From UBA6921 sp031363085 (lineage in GTDB: Bacteria > Pseudomonadota > Gammaproteobacteria > SG8-11): 64,000 nucleotides of DNA. The stretch is taken from NCBI GenBank assembly GCA_031363085.1, contig JANLTU010000196.1:62001-126000 (forward strand), in the 5' to 3' direction. The first letter of the stretch is position 1. Each line of letters opens with the position of its first letter. Both the position numbers and the translations under genes were made by a program. A model generated the notes under the pieces. That model was not told the origin of the DNA and did not search any database. It worked only from the letters and a program-made list of their open reading frames with translations. This document shows, in pieces, positions 56,164 through 64,000 of this stretch.

Positions 56164-57036
56164 CTACCATCGCCCCGACGCGCCGCCGCCACCGAACGAA
56201 CCGCCGCCGCCGGAAAACCCGCCGCCGCCGAAACCACCGCCGCCCCCACCCATCCGCGATATACCACCGCCGCGACCCGACAGCGCGACGAATATAAAGA
56301 TCACAATCGCAGCAAACACGCTCATCAACAGGGTGCCGCTGATGAACCAGACCACGGCTGCCGCGATGACTCCAGCCAGCGTACCCGCAAATATGCGCGA
56401 CAAAAACATCGCCAGGATTTGCCCGACCACCACACCAAAAATTAACAATGCAGGAATCGGCATCTGCGACGCCGAGATGCCCGCTGCTGCTTCTGCCGCC
56501 GCAGGCAATGCTTCACCGGCAAAGACTGCGACGATGGCTTGTACTCCGGCCACGATGCCGCCTTCGTAATCGCCGCTTTTGAAAGCGGGCAGGATTTGAC
56601 CTTGAATGATATGACTTGCTAACGCGTCGGTCAGTTGGCCTTCCAGCCCGTAGCCGACTTCGATGCGCACTTCGCGCTCGTTGGGCGCGACGATCAACAG
56701 CACGCCGTTGTTCCGGCCTTTTTGACCGATGCCCCAGTGGCGACCCAGTTGATAGCCGTAGTCTTCGACCGGGTAGCCTTGCAGCGACTTCACCGTCACG
56801 ATCACCAACTGGTTGGAAGTGGTGCGCTCATATTGTTCGGAAAGTTGCGTGAGTTGCTCACGCGTCGCCGCCGACAACAATCCTGCCTCATCCACCACCC
56901 GACCGGTAAGCGCAGGGAATTCGGGGGCGGCGTGCGCAACGCCGATGACCAACCAATACAGTACTAGCAGGGCCGAGGCTTGCCATTTTCGGCCGGGCGC
57001 GGCATGCAGCGCCTCTACCTGATGATCAGCGACCAC
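56164..57036 (-). CDS. TPM-domain membrane protein (YgcG family)
   Basis: A 290-residue protein. The signal-like N-terminus is SALLVLYWLVIGVAHA, the TPM domain runs from about 45–170 (GRVVDEAGLLSAATREQLTQ, YGYQLGRHWGIGQKG, EVGYGLEGQLTDALASHII), two to three membrane helices follow (about 195–255), and a Gly-rich tail (MGGGGGGFGGGGFSGGGG) ends the protein. TPM proteins appear to bind Ca2+ and have been linked to photosystem repair in plants; in bacteria their role is unclear. GTG start. It lies 1 base after lemA stop, and such pairs are common. Confidence 0.9.
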   Translation of the reverse strand: MVADHQVEALHAAPGRKWQASALLVLYWLVIGVAHAAPEFPALTGRVVDEAGLLSAATREQLTQLSEQYERTTSNQLVIVTVKSLQGYPVEDYGYQLGRHWGIGQKGRNNGVLLIVAPNEREVRIEVGYGLEGQLTDALASHIIQGQILPAFKSGDYEGGIVAGVQAIVAVFAGEALPAAAEAAAGISASQMPIPALLIFGVVVGQILAMFLSRIFAGTLAGVIAAAVVWFISGTLLMSVFAAIVIFIFVALSGRGGGISRMGGGGGGFGGGGFSGGGGSFGGGGASGRW

Positions 57037-57037
57037 C

Positions 57038-57631
57038 TCAGAACTTCACCTTCGGCACTTCTTGCACCGCCTCGGGTGCGCTGAAGTTTTGTTTGGGTTG
57101 CAGATCGGAATACAGAATGCCTTTCCAGATGCGGCCGGGGAAGGTGCGCATTTCCGTGTTGTAGCGCTGCACGCTCTCGATGTAGTCCTTGCGTGCGACG
57201 GCGATGCGGTTTTCAGTGCCTTCAAGCTGCGACTGCAACGTCAAAAAATTCTGGTTCGACTTCAGCTCAGGATATTTTTCGACCACGACCAACAAGCGCG
57301 AGAGTGACGAGCCGAGTTGATCCTGATGCTGCTGAAACTGCTTGAACGCCTGCTCGTTGGTCAGGATGTCTTTGGGAATTTGCATGCTGCCGACCTTGGC
57401 ACGAGCTTCCACTACGGCCGTCAGCACGTCCTGCTCCTGCTTGGCAAAGCCTTTAACGGTTTCAACCAGATTGGGCACTAAATCGGCGCGGCGCTGATAT
57501 TGATTCAACACCTGACTCCATGCTGCCGTGGCCGCTTCGTCGTAGGTAGGAATATTATTGACACCGCAACCGCTGGTCAGTAGTACCAGCAGCGCAAGAC
57601 CACTTGCAAACAAACTTCGAGATACACGCAT
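57038..57631 (-). CDS. LemA-family lipoprotein
   Basis: A 197-residue LemA protein. ATG at 57631 (MRVSRSLFASGLALLVLLTS) gives a signal peptide with lipobox TSGC. Family blocks: DEAATAAWSQVLNQYQRRAD, LVPNLVETVKGFAKQE, then coiled helices and NTEMRTFPGRIW. LemA proteins are of unclear function, often paired with TPM or htpX genes. Confidence 0.92.
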   Translation of the reverse strand: MRVSRSLFASGLALLVLLTSGCGVNNIPTYDEAATAAWSQVLNQYQRRADLVPNLVETVKGFAKQEQDVLTAVVEARAKVGSMQIPKDILTNEQAFKQFQQHQDQLGSSLSRLLVVVEKYPELKSNQNFLTLQSQLEGTENRIAVARKDYIESVQRYNTEMRTFPGRIWKGILYSDLQPKQNFSAPEAVQEVPKVKF

Positions 57632-57718
57632 CGCTTCCGTCCTGTATAAAACCAAATCTTGGGAGCGCCTAACATAGCACAGGAGAAACACCGCGACGAT
57701 GCAGTTGAAACACCTGCA

Positions 57719-58141
57719 TCAATCGTCCGAGCGATCACGTTTACGCCGCTGCGTTTTGAGTGTTCCGCGTTCGCGCTTGGCATCGTGGCGCCGCTGTACC
57801 GACGCTTTGCTGGGCTTGGTTTTGATACGGGGTTTGGGTTTTTCGGCGGCTCGCTGCAGCACCTCGAACAGGCGTTCCAGCGCATCGGCGCGATTGCGCT
57901 CCTGGGTGCGGTGACGGCGTGCGTCGATGATCAGCACACCCTCGGCGGTCAGGCGTTTTCCGGCAAACGTCGGCAGACGTCGCTGCACCTCGGCTGGCAA
58001 TGCCGTGCTGTCGTAGCGCAACTGGACGGCGGTTGCGACCTTGTTGACATTTTGCCCGCCCGGCCCCGACGCGCGAATAAAGTTGAATTCAAACGCGCTA
58101 TCGTCGACGCGCACGCCGGGAGCGATGCTGATCAACGCCAT
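57719..58141 (-). CDS. arfB: Alternative ribosome-rescue factor ArfB
   Basis: Class I release-factor-like peptidyl-tRNA hydrolase that rescues stalled ribosomes. The catalytic motif is SGPGGQNVNKVATAVQLR with GGQ, and the basic C-terminal tail (KTKPSKASVQRRHDAKRERG) enters the empty mRNA channel. Length 140, normal for YaeJ/ArfB. The ATG at 58141 (MALISIAPG) is preferred to 58156. Confidence 0.92.
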   Translation of the reverse strand: MALISIAPGVRVDDSAFEFNFIRASGPGGQNVNKVATAVQLRYDSTALPAEVQRRLPTFAGKRLTAEGVLIIDARRHRTQERNRADALERLFEVLQRAAEKPKPRIKTKPSKASVQRRHDAKRERGTLKTQRRKRDRSDD

Positions 58142-58156
58142 GTCACGACCCTGCAC

Positions 58157-58615
58157 TCACGGCGGCGGCGCATCGAGCTTGTTGTCGCGGCGAAAGCTGC
58201 GCACCTGCCCGCCCCAGCGGCTTTGGATAAATGACAACACCGCCGCAATCTGTGCATTGTCCAACATGTTTTTGAACGCCGGCATGTCGCTGGCGTAACC
58301 TTCCGGCGCATTCGGCGGCACCAGTCCGAACTTCACGATTTCCAGCAACATCGGCGTGGGGTGATGCCAAGTGTGGCCGCTGTCGTCGTGCGGCGGTGCG
58401 GGCAAGCGACCGTCGGCTTTGCGAACCCGCCAGTCGGGCTGGCCTTCGAGGTTCGCGCCATGACAACGCGCACAGTGGGTTTGGTACAGCGGCTGCCCCT
58501 GCTGCACCAAGGTGGCATTGCCGGGATCGACAGCCACGGCCGCCGGACGCGGTCCACAGGCGCCCAGCACCACGCTGCATAACACCGCACTACATACCCG
58601 CCAGATATTCCGCAA
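58157..58615 (-). CDS. Monoheme c-type cytochrome lipoprotein
   Basis: A 152-residue lipoprotein (signal peptide VCSAVLCSVVLGAC with lipobox) with one heme-binding CARCH motif (HCARCHGANLEG) and the distal Met in YASDMPAF. The layout resembles small cytochromes c in respiratory chains. It overlaps the diheme cytochrome gene by 26 bases, so the two are co-transcribed. Confidence 0.9.
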   Translation of the reverse strand: MRNIWRVCSAVLCSVVLGACGPRPAAVAVDPGNATLVQQGQPLYQTHCARCHGANLEGQPDWRVRKADGRLPAPPHDDSGHTWHHPTPMLLEIVKFGLVPPNAPEGYASDMPAFKNMLDNAQIAAVLSFIQSRWGGQVRSFRRDNKLDAPPP

Positions 58616-59210
58616 CCGCGTCGAGCTCCTCTTTGTTCATTTGCCTGATCAGCCCCAGCATCACGCCGGAGGGGTCAGTATTGCGCTTTTCGGTTTTGTA
58701 ATCGTCAAACTGCTTCAAGATGTAGGTCTTGTTTTGACCACCGACCACCGGAAATAACGCCATGCCTTGCTCGTTGCCCTTGCCATTCACCCCATGGCAC
58801 TGGATGCATGGAGCAATACCGCGCGCGGGAATGCCGTTGTCGTAAATGAGCTTGCCGCGTGGCACTTGCGCGTTTTTCCCCAAGATGCCGTGCATGGTCG
58901 GCAGGCTGGAAAAATATGCGGCAATATCACGCGTATCTTGAGCGTTCACCAGGGTGTGGGCGATCGGACTCATGCGCGAGTCGTTGCGATTTCCCATTTG
59001 AAAATCGTAAATCTGTTTAAGGATGTAATCGACATGCTGGCCGGCCAGATTCGGCACACTCGGCTCGACGCTCTTGCCGTTCGCGCCATGGCAACTCTGG
59101 CATAACGCCGACTTGGTTTTTCCGGCGGCGGCATTGCCGTCGGCGGCGAAGGTCATCGGGCCGACCACGAGCCACGCTAACGTAATACACATCCACAACC
59201 AACGATACAT
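58590..59210 (-). CDS. Diheme cytochrome c (c4-like)
   Basis: A 206-residue periplasmic diheme cytochrome. ATG at 59210 with GGGAGG upstream gives signal peptide MYRWLWMCITLAWLVVGP. Heme motifs CQSCH and CIQCH lie in two similar halves, each with a distal Met region (NRNDSRMSPIA and TDPSGVMLGL). This is the cytochrome c4 architecture, used in electron transfer to terminal oxidases. The longer frame to 59378 is not needed. Confidence 0.92.
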   Translation of the reverse strand: MYRWLWMCITLAWLVVGPMTFAADGNAAAGKTKSALCQSCHGANGKSVEPSVPNLAGQHVDYILKQIYDFQMGNRNDSRMSPIAHTLVNAQDTRDIAAYFSSLPTMHGILGKNAQVPRGKLIYDNGIPARGIAPCIQCHGVNGKGNEQGMALFPVVGGQNKTYILKQFDDYKTEKRNTDPSGVMLGLIRQMNKEELDAVAEYLAGM

Positions 59211-59280
59211 ATACACCTCCCTCAAAGTCGACAATGGCGCGCGCGTGCGCACATTTTTCAAGTAAGATGGGCGCCCACCA

Positions 59281-60576
59281 ATGGAAGCACCCCCCATGTT
59301 TCGCCCCGCCCACTTTGAACTTGCCTGTGAATTGCTGCGCCTTATTTTGACCGGCCGCACTCCGGCGGACAAGCGCATGGAACAGTATTTTCGCGCACAT
59401 CGCGAAATGGGCAGCCATGATCGCGGCTATGTGGCCGAAACCGTGTACGGCTGTTTGCGCAACAAGCGCGTGCTGCATGCCTTGTGCGGCGACGGCAATA
59501 TCGGCGCCGAAGATTTGGTTGCCGCCTACCTGCGCCTGTACGGTGAGTTGAGCGCTGAAGCTATCATGCGGCTCGACCGCAACGACCGCGTGCGCAGCTT
59601 ACTGCGCCGGCTCGAAACCGCCGACAGCGCCGCGCTGCCGGCCGCCGTGCGCGCGAACCTGCCCGATTGGCTGTGGGACAGCCTGACTCAGCAATTGGGC
59701 GAGTCTGACGCCTTGCAACTCGCTGACGCACTCAATCGCCCGGCAACGGTGGACTTACGCACCAATACCCTCAAAACCAGCCGTGCCCAATTACAAGCTG
59801 AACTGAACGCCGAAGGTTATATGGCAGAAACCACCCCGTACGCACCACAGGGTTTGCGCCGCGCGGATCGGAAACCGCTGTTCGCAACGCCGGCATTTCA
59901 AAGCGGTCGCTTTGAAGTACAAGACGAAGGGAGCCAGATATTGTCACTTCTGCTAGAGCCGCAGCCGAAGGAACGCGTGGTGGATTTCTGCGCCGGTGGC
60001 GGCGGCAAAACCCTGCACCTGGGCAACCTAATGAACAACACCGGCACGTTGTACGCGTTCGACATTCACGCACATCGTCTGGAACGCCTGAAGCCGCGCG
60101 TGCGCCGCGCCAGCTTGAGTAACGTGCGCGCGCAGTTGATCAAAACCGAACGCGACCCGCAAGTCAAACGCCTGCGCGGCACCATCCATCGCGTGCTAGT
60201 CGACGCACCCTGCTCCGGCACCGGCACCCTGCGGCGCAACCCCGACACCAAGTGGCGCGAGCTTGACTTATCGACCCTGGTCGCACAGCAGCGCGATATC
60301 CTGGCCGCAGCAGCAACCCTGGTAAAACCCGGCGGCCGCTTGGTCTACGCAACCTGTAGCCTGCTGCGCGCGGAGAACGAAGACATCGTCGATGAGTTTC
60401 TACGCCAGCATTCCGATTTTGCGCGCCTGCCGGTGAACGACATTTTGGCGCGCTTACAGATTCCGTTGATCCTGCCCGGCGCGGATTTGCGCCTGTTCCC
60501 CCACACTCACGGCACCGACGGATTCTATGGCGCGGTGCTGGAGAAAAAAGCGGTCGCACAACCCGCTTCCATTTAG
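59281..60576 (+). CDS. RsmB/NOP-family m5C RNA methyltransferase
   Basis: A 431-residue SAM-dependent RNA methyltransferase. SAM motif VVDFCAGGGGKTLHLGNLM, catalytic motif DAPCSGTGTLRRNPD and the second catalytic Cys in YATCSLLRAENE define the m5C family. The N-terminal part (AHFELACELLRLILTG, DRGYVAETVYGC) has a NusB-like helical domain. The family includes rRNA and tRNA enzymes, so the target is unclear. It is divergent from the diheme cytochrome gene with 70 bases between starts. Confidence 0.93.
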   Translation: MEAPPMFRPAHFELACELLRLILTGRTPADKRMEQYFRAHREMGSHDRGYVAETVYGCLRNKRVLHALCGDGNIGAEDLVAAYLRLYGELSAEAIMRLDRNDRVRSLLRRLETADSAALPAAVRANLPDWLWDSLTQQLGESDALQLADALNRPATVDLRTNTLKTSRAQLQAELNAEGYMAETTPYAPQGLRRADRKPLFATPAFQSGRFEVQDEGSQILSLLLEPQPKERVVDFCAGGGGKTLHLGNLMNNTGTLYAFDIHAHRLERLKPRVRRASLSNVRAQLIKTERDPQVKRLRGTIHRVLVDAPCSGTGTLRRNPDTKWRELDLSTLVAQQRDILAAAATLVKPGGRLVYATCSLLRAENEDIVDEFLRQHSDFARLPVNDILARLQIPLILPGADLRLFPHTHGTDGFYGAVLEKKAVAQPASI

Positions 60577-60596
60577 AAGTGAGCAAGAAGCGTTCG

Positions 60597-60662
60597 ATGG
60601 AGAAGTTACCGAGGTGGGCATACACGAAGGAATTCAGGGAACAGGCTGGCTGCAAGCGGTAA
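60597..60662 (+). pseudogene. IS3-type OrfA transposase N-terminal scrap
   Basis: Twenty-one codons, starting MEKLPRWAYTKEFREQ, look like the first residues of IS3-family OrfA proteins (MKKLPRxxYTxEFRxEAV). The match stops after REQA, where the frame ends in GCKR and TAA. No OrfB or inverted repeat is seen. Confidence 0.5.
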
Positions 60663-60744
60663 TAGGCCAGATATAAATAATGCAACAAATCAAGCCTGAC
60701 CCTGATCTTTCTCCCCCCCCGTTCCATATCTTTCAAAGACATGC

Positions 60745-61596
60745 TCAGACCTTGGAACGGTTCACCGTCACGTTGTCGATGAGCCGGGTATTACCCAGCC
60801 AAGCGGCGGCCAGGATCACCAACTCCGGCGTTACGCCATCATCGAGTTGCAAATCCGCCGCGCGACGCAATGCGAAATATTCCGGTTTGAAGCCTGCGTG
60901 TTCTAGCGCTTGCATGCCGCGCTGTTCAAATGCGGCAATGTCCCGCTCGCCGTTAACCACCGCGTCACGCGCTGCGCACAACGCGCGATACAGGGCCGGC
61001 GCGCGCTGACGTTCGTCCGCCGACAACAGGCTGTTGCGCGAGCTCATCGCCAAGCCGTCGGTTTCGCGCACGGTTTCGATGCCAACGAGCTCCACCGGCA
61101 TGCACAGGTCGACGAGCATGCGGTGGATGATGGTGAATTGCTGGAAATCCTTGAGCCCGAACAGCGCGACATCCGGCTGCACCAGATTAAAAAACTTGTT
61201 GACCACGGTGGTCACGCCGATGAAATGCCCGGGCCGGAACGCACCGCAGAGCATCTCCGACAGGCCGGGGGTATGCACGCGCGTCACATCGCCGGGCGGA
61301 TAAATTTCTTCGGCGCCAGGTATAAATAATAAATCGGCTTTGGCTGCGACGAGTTTGAGTTGGTCTTCGGCAAAGCTGCGCGGGTAACGCGAAAAATCGC
61401 CCGGGTCGTTGAATTGCAGCGGATTGACGAAAATGCTGACGACCACGCGCTGGGCGCATTTGCGCGCTTCGTGCACCAAGCGAACATGTCCGGCGTGCAA
61501 ATTGCCCATGGTCGGCACCAGCGCGATACTGTCGCCGTGATCGTTCCAGCTTTTTAAAATACGATGCAGCTCGGCAATGGTGTCGGCGATGAACAT
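60745..61596 (-). CDS. panC: Pantothenate synthetase PanC
   Basis: Joins pantoate and beta-alanine using ATP. The HIGH-type motif lies in VPTMGNLHAGHVRLV, with FVNPLQFNDPGDFSRYPR, VTTVVNKFFNLVQPDVALFG and MSSRNSLLSADER all intact. Length 283, normal. It follows panB with no intergenic bases. Confidence 0.97.
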   Translation of the reverse strand: MFIADTIAELHRILKSWNDHGDSIALVPTMGNLHAGHVRLVHEARKCAQRVVVSIFVNPLQFNDPGDFSRYPRSFAEDQLKLVAAKADLLFIPGAEEIYPPGDVTRVHTPGLSEMLCGAFRPGHFIGVTTVVNKFFNLVQPDVALFGLKDFQQFTIIHRMLVDLCMPVELVGIETVRETDGLAMSSRNSLLSADERQRAPALYRALCAARDAVVNGERDIAAFEQRGMQALEHAGFKPEYFALRRAADLQLDDGVTPELVILAAAWLGNTRLIDNVTVNRSKV

Positions 61597-62403
61597 TCAG
61601 AAACTGTGTTCGACAGCGGGAAACACACCGCTCTTCACGGCATCCACGTACGCGGCAAGGGCAGCCGGTACACTGGCCTGCCCGTGCAGAAAATCGCGGG
61701 AGAATTTCGGACGCTTGCCCGGCGTGATGCCGAGCATGTCGTAGATCACCAGCACTTGCGCATCGCAGTCAACACCCGCGCCGATGCCGATGGTGGGAAT
61801 CTCCAGTGCGTTGGTGATTTGCGCCGCCAAAGTTGCCGGCACGCATTCGAGCAACACCATGTCGGCGCCGGCGTCTTGCATCGCGCGCGCATCGTTCAAC
61901 ATCGCCGTGGCTGAAGCTGCGTCTTTGCCCTGTACACGGTAACCGCCGAGTTTATTCACCGACTGCGGCAGCAAACCCAGATGCGCGCACACCGGAATAC
62001 CGTTGATCGCCATCGCGCGCACGGTCTCGACAAATGCAGCGCCGCCTTCCAGCTTGACCATGTGCGCACCGCCTTCTTTCATCAGGCGCCCGGCACTGAA
62101 CACCGCCTGCTCGGCGCGCACGTAAGTCATGAACGGCATGTCGGCCATCACCAGGGCGTTGCGGCTGCTGCGGCGTACGTTGGCGGTGTGGTAAATCACG
62201 TCGTTGAGCGTCACCGGTAATGTCGTGTCATAACCCTGGATGAGCATGCCGAGAGTATCGCCAACCAACAACACTTCCACGCCAGCGTCTTCGCACAGAC
62301 GCGCAAAGCTCGCATCGTAGGCGGTGAGGCAGGCAAACTTTTGCCCGTTGCGCTTCAGTTTGCGCAGCGTACTGAGTGTGATGGGCGCAGTGAGTGCGGT
62401 CAT
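61597..62403 (-). CDS. panB: 3-methyl-2-oxobutanoate hydroxymethyltransferase PanB
   Basis: First committed step of pantothenate synthesis, making ketopantoate. ACLTAYDASFARLCEDAGVE, VLLVGDTLGMLIQGYDTTLP, and VPVCAHLGLLPQSVNKLGGY (written IPVCAHLGL here) are present, with metal ligands in GDTL and EGG; GIGAGVDCDAQVLVIYDML is near the C-terminus. Length 268, normal. It overlaps the kinase gene by four bases. Confidence 0.97.
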   Translation of the reverse strand: MTALTAPITLSTLRKLKRNGQKFACLTAYDASFARLCEDAGVEVLLVGDTLGMLIQGYDTTLPVTLNDVIYHTANVRRSSRNALVMADMPFMTYVRAEQAVFSAGRLMKEGGAHMVKLEGGAAFVETVRAMAINGIPVCAHLGLLPQSVNKLGGYRVQGKDAASATAMLNDARAMQDAGADMVLLECVPATLAAQITNALEIPTIGIGAGVDCDAQVLVIYDMLGITPGKRPKFSRDFLHGQASVPAALAAYVDAVKSGVFPAVEHSF

Positions 62404-63053
62404 AGTGCGATGGGCAGGGGATTAAAATAATGACGGCCCACACGGACGGTACGAATGTGCTCGACCAATTGGCGATAATCCTGATCGTTGGCGACCAAGT
62501 CAATGTCTGCCGCGTTGACGATCAGCAGCGGCGCGGCGTCGTAGCGGTAAAAAAAATCCGCGTAGGCGTCGCTGATGCGTTTGAGATAGTTCATGTCCAT
62601 CGGCCGTTCATAGCTTGCTCCACGCTTGCGCACGCGCGCCAGCAACACCTCGACCGGCGCTTGCAGATAAATAACGAGATCCGGCACCGGCGCGTCGAGT
62701 GCGAGGCTGGCATACATCATTTCGTAAAGCCGAAGCTCATCGTCATCCAGGTTTAGGCGCGCGAATAACCGGTCTTTTTCCAGCAGAAAATCCGCAACAA
62801 AGGTTGATCTGAACAAGTCAGCTTGGCGCAATGCCTGAATCTGCCGCGCCCGCTGCATCAAAAAATACATTTGCGTCGGCAGCGCCGCACGCTCCGGGTC
62901 TTGATAGAAGCGCTCCAGAAAAGGATTGCTGTCCGCACCTTCCAGCAACGGCGCGCCGTTAAATGTCGTGACCAAGCGCCGCGCCAGACTGGTTTTGCCG
63001 ACGCCAATGGGGCCTTCCACGACAATATGCGCAAGATGACGATCATTGAACAC
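62400..63053 (-). CDS. Deoxynucleoside kinase family protein
   Basis: A 217-residue P-loop kinase of the deoxyguanosine/deoxyadenosine kinase type. Walker A is EGPIGVGKTSLARRL, the DRS-like substrate region is FLLEKDRLFA, and the lid/RxxR region is RVRKRGASYERP. It phosphorylates a deoxynucleoside (dGuo/dAdo by family); the substrate is not fixed here. The gene lies between folK and panB, an order frequent in gammaproteobacteria. Confidence 0.9.
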   Translation of the reverse strand: MFNDRHLAHIVVEGPIGVGKTSLARRLVTTFNGAPLLEGADSNPFLERFYQDPERAALPTQMYFLMQRARQIQALRQADLFRSTFVADFLLEKDRLFARLNLDDDELRLYEMMYASLALDAPVPDLVIYLQAPVEVLLARVRKRGASYERPMDMNYLKRISDAYADFFYRYDAAPLLIVNAADIDLVANDQDYRQLVEHIRTVRVGRHYFNPLPIAL

Positions 63054-63118
63054 GGAATCCCTCCTCGTTTTTATTAACCACTGTCCGATGACATCGAGAT
63101 CAGATTTGCTGGTTATTA

Positions 63119-63628
63119 TTACCGCGTCGGCACGCTACTGTCGACCACCTCGACGCACTGTGCTCGGCACGCGTCCAGCAAGTCAACCACCCGGCCCTTG
63201 CCGGGAATTTCCAGCTCGGGCGCCAGCGCGCACAGCGGCGCGAGCACGAAAGCGCGCGCGTGCGCGCCGGGATGGGGCAGCGTGAGCGCGTCATCGCTGG
63301 AGATTTCGTCACCGTAAAGTAGCAAGTCGAGATCGAGCGTGCGCGCTCCCCAGCGTTCACCGTCCCGCACGCGGCCATGCCGCTGTTCAATGTTATGTAA
63401 ATGCTGCAACAGGGTTTTGGCGTCAAGCTGCGTGTCGATGGCGGCGACGGCGTTGATGTAGTCCGGCTGATCACGCGGGCCCAGCGGCGCGCTGCGATAC
63501 AACCGCGAACCGGCGATGAATTGCGATTGTGGAATGCAGCTCAACTCGCCCAGCGCACGCGCCACCTGGTGCAGCGGATCGGCCAGATTACTGCCTAACC
63601 CGATATAGGCACGCACCGTGGTGGACAT
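63119..63628 (-). CDS. folK: 6-hydroxymethyl-dihydropterin pyrophosphokinase FolK
   Basis: Transfers pyrophosphate to 6-hydroxymethyl-dihydropterin in folate synthesis. IGLGSNLADPLHQVARAL, SRLYRSAPLGPRDQPDYINA, and ERWGARTLDLDLLLYGD with the two metal Asp residues match the family. Length 169 is normal. It precedes the deoxynucleoside kinase gene by 65 bases. Confidence 0.96.
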   Translation of the reverse strand: MSTTVRAYIGLGSNLADPLHQVARALGELSCIPQSQFIAGSRLYRSAPLGPRDQPDYINAVAAIDTQLDAKTLLQHLHNIEQRHGRVRDGERWGARTLDLDLLLYGDEISSDDALTLPHPGAHARAFVLAPLCALAPELEIPGKGRVVDLLDACRAQCVEVVDSSVPTR

Positions 63629-63634
63629 GTGTTA

Positions 63635-63775
63635 GAGCCTGTTCAAGAGCTCATTAGAGGGATGCAGTGCAAGGCAAAATCGGACGATGAAGCGCAGCAT
63701 ACACGGAGTATGTGAGCATTCTGAGTCCGATTTCAACGCCGCAATCTGCCCTCCAATGGGATCTTGAACCGACTC
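63635..63775. repeat. Large imperfect palindrome (dispersed hairpin element)
   Basis: A 141-base element fills the gap between pcnB and folK, starting within 7 bases of the folK start and ending at the pcnB stop. The outer arms match: GTTCAAGA (63641–63648) with TCTTGAAC (63762–63769), followed by CATTAGAGGG-like and CCCTCCAATG-like pairs; AAAATCGGA and TCCGATTT pair further in. Elements of this general form, ending GTTCAAGA…, recur between genes in gammaproteobacteria as non-coding MITE-like hairpins. It would be transcribed inside the pcnB–folK operon. Confidence 0.7.
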
Positions 63776-64000
63776 TTACTCGGAAGGAGCCGCAGCGCCT
63801 GCTGCTTTGGGCTTGCGGCGGCGACCGCGCCGCAATGCACGCGCCGGTTTTTGCGTGGCGCTCATCATCGCCTCACGCCCGGCATCGTCTTTGTATTGAA
63901 ATTCGGTCCACCACTGCGCAAGCTCGGGACTTTCTTCGCCGCTTTCAGCGCGCAATACCAGAAAATCGTAAGCGGCGCGAAAGCGCGGGTGCCCCAGCAT
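63776..64000 (-). CDS. pcnB: Poly(A) polymerase PcnB, C-terminal end only
   Basis: The last 74 codons of an open frame reaching the right edge: HPRFRAAYDFLVLRAESGEE, then WWTEFQ and a basic tail (RALRRGRRRKPKAAG). This matches the C-terminal end of poly(A) polymerase I (RFRAAYDFL, WW). The catalytic domain lies outside the window. The order pcnB–folK supports the call. The Met at the edge is internal and not a start. Confidence 0.85.
   Translation of the reverse strand: MLGHPRFRAAYDFLVLRAESGEESPELAQWWTEFQYKDDAGREAMMSATQKPARALRRGRRRKPKAAGAAAPSE

Overview
The window reads as chromosomal DNA of a GC-rich gammaproteobacterium. The clearest lineage markers are the pcnB–folK–deoxynucleoside kinase–panB–panC cluster at the right edge, a FimV-type protein beside a ChpB-type receiver protein, prmB, and a PlpD-type patatin autotransporter. 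A PEP-CTERM protein and many beta-rich secreted proteins and lipoproteins suggest an environmental, surface-active organism. I cannot assign genus or order. No rRNA, tRNA, CRISPR array, prophage or intact insertion sequence was seen.

Layout. 1–4.4 kb: a secreted M4 (thermolysin-type) metallopeptidase with six Calx-beta-like repeats and a hydrophobic/Arg tail, cut by the left edge. 4.5–8.3 kb: an MFS permease, then a FimV-core protein and a protein with two ChpB-type pseudo-receiver domains. 8.5–13.3 kb: a gliding-type ABC operon (ATPase, permease, GldG, DUF4340). 13.4–19.7 kb: a ten-repeat lipoprotein, tandem REP-like palindromes, a serine-lipase effector-like gene broken by one frameshift with an overlapping downstream lipoprotein (effector/immunity-like), and a CPXCG protein. 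20–27.3 kb: an Ig/FN3 lipoprotein, PilZ protein, M48 peptidase–kinase pair and PEP-CTERM protein. 27.5–33.9 kb: metabolic and repair genes (YkgJ, MBL hydrolase, MsrA, a TrpD2–Rieske–lipoprotein set, pseudouridine synthase, DUF488, PhnD-like binding protein).

33.9–37.5 kb is a graveyard: a possible group II intron scrap, an IS1380 transposase remnant, a twice-frameshifted lipoprotein ending in two RCC1 repeats, a palindromic MITE-like element, a 120-bp duplicate of part of prmB, and a decayed YafQ/RelB-type toxin–antitoxin pair. 37.5–44.3 kb: prmB, a thermonuclease, MOSC, MoaD/ThiS, a BNR-repeat protein, TrhO and a K+-independent H+-pyrophosphatase. 44.5–51.3 kb: a giant secreted protein (13 FN3 plus internalin-like LRR) divergent from PlpD. 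51.4–56.1 kb: a GalT-family enzyme, a solitary AT-richer SIR2-like protein (possible defence gene), a MarR–zinc ribbon–DUF3052 operon, and a divergent cupin/TetR pair with a palindrome between them. 56.1–64 kb: TPM–LemA, ArfB, two c-type cytochromes, an RsmB-family methyltransferase, an IS3-type scrap, then panC, panB, deoxynucleoside kinase, folK and the end of pcnB, with a 140-bp imperfect hairpin element between folK and pcnB.

The least ordinary items are the tandem ChpB-type receiver protein beside a FimV-core protein, the frameshifted lipase with its lipoprotein partner, the solitary SIR2-like gene, the TrpD2–Rieske–lipoprotein overlap, and the repeat and decay zone around 34–37.5 kb. 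All function calls come from reading motifs; no database search was possible.
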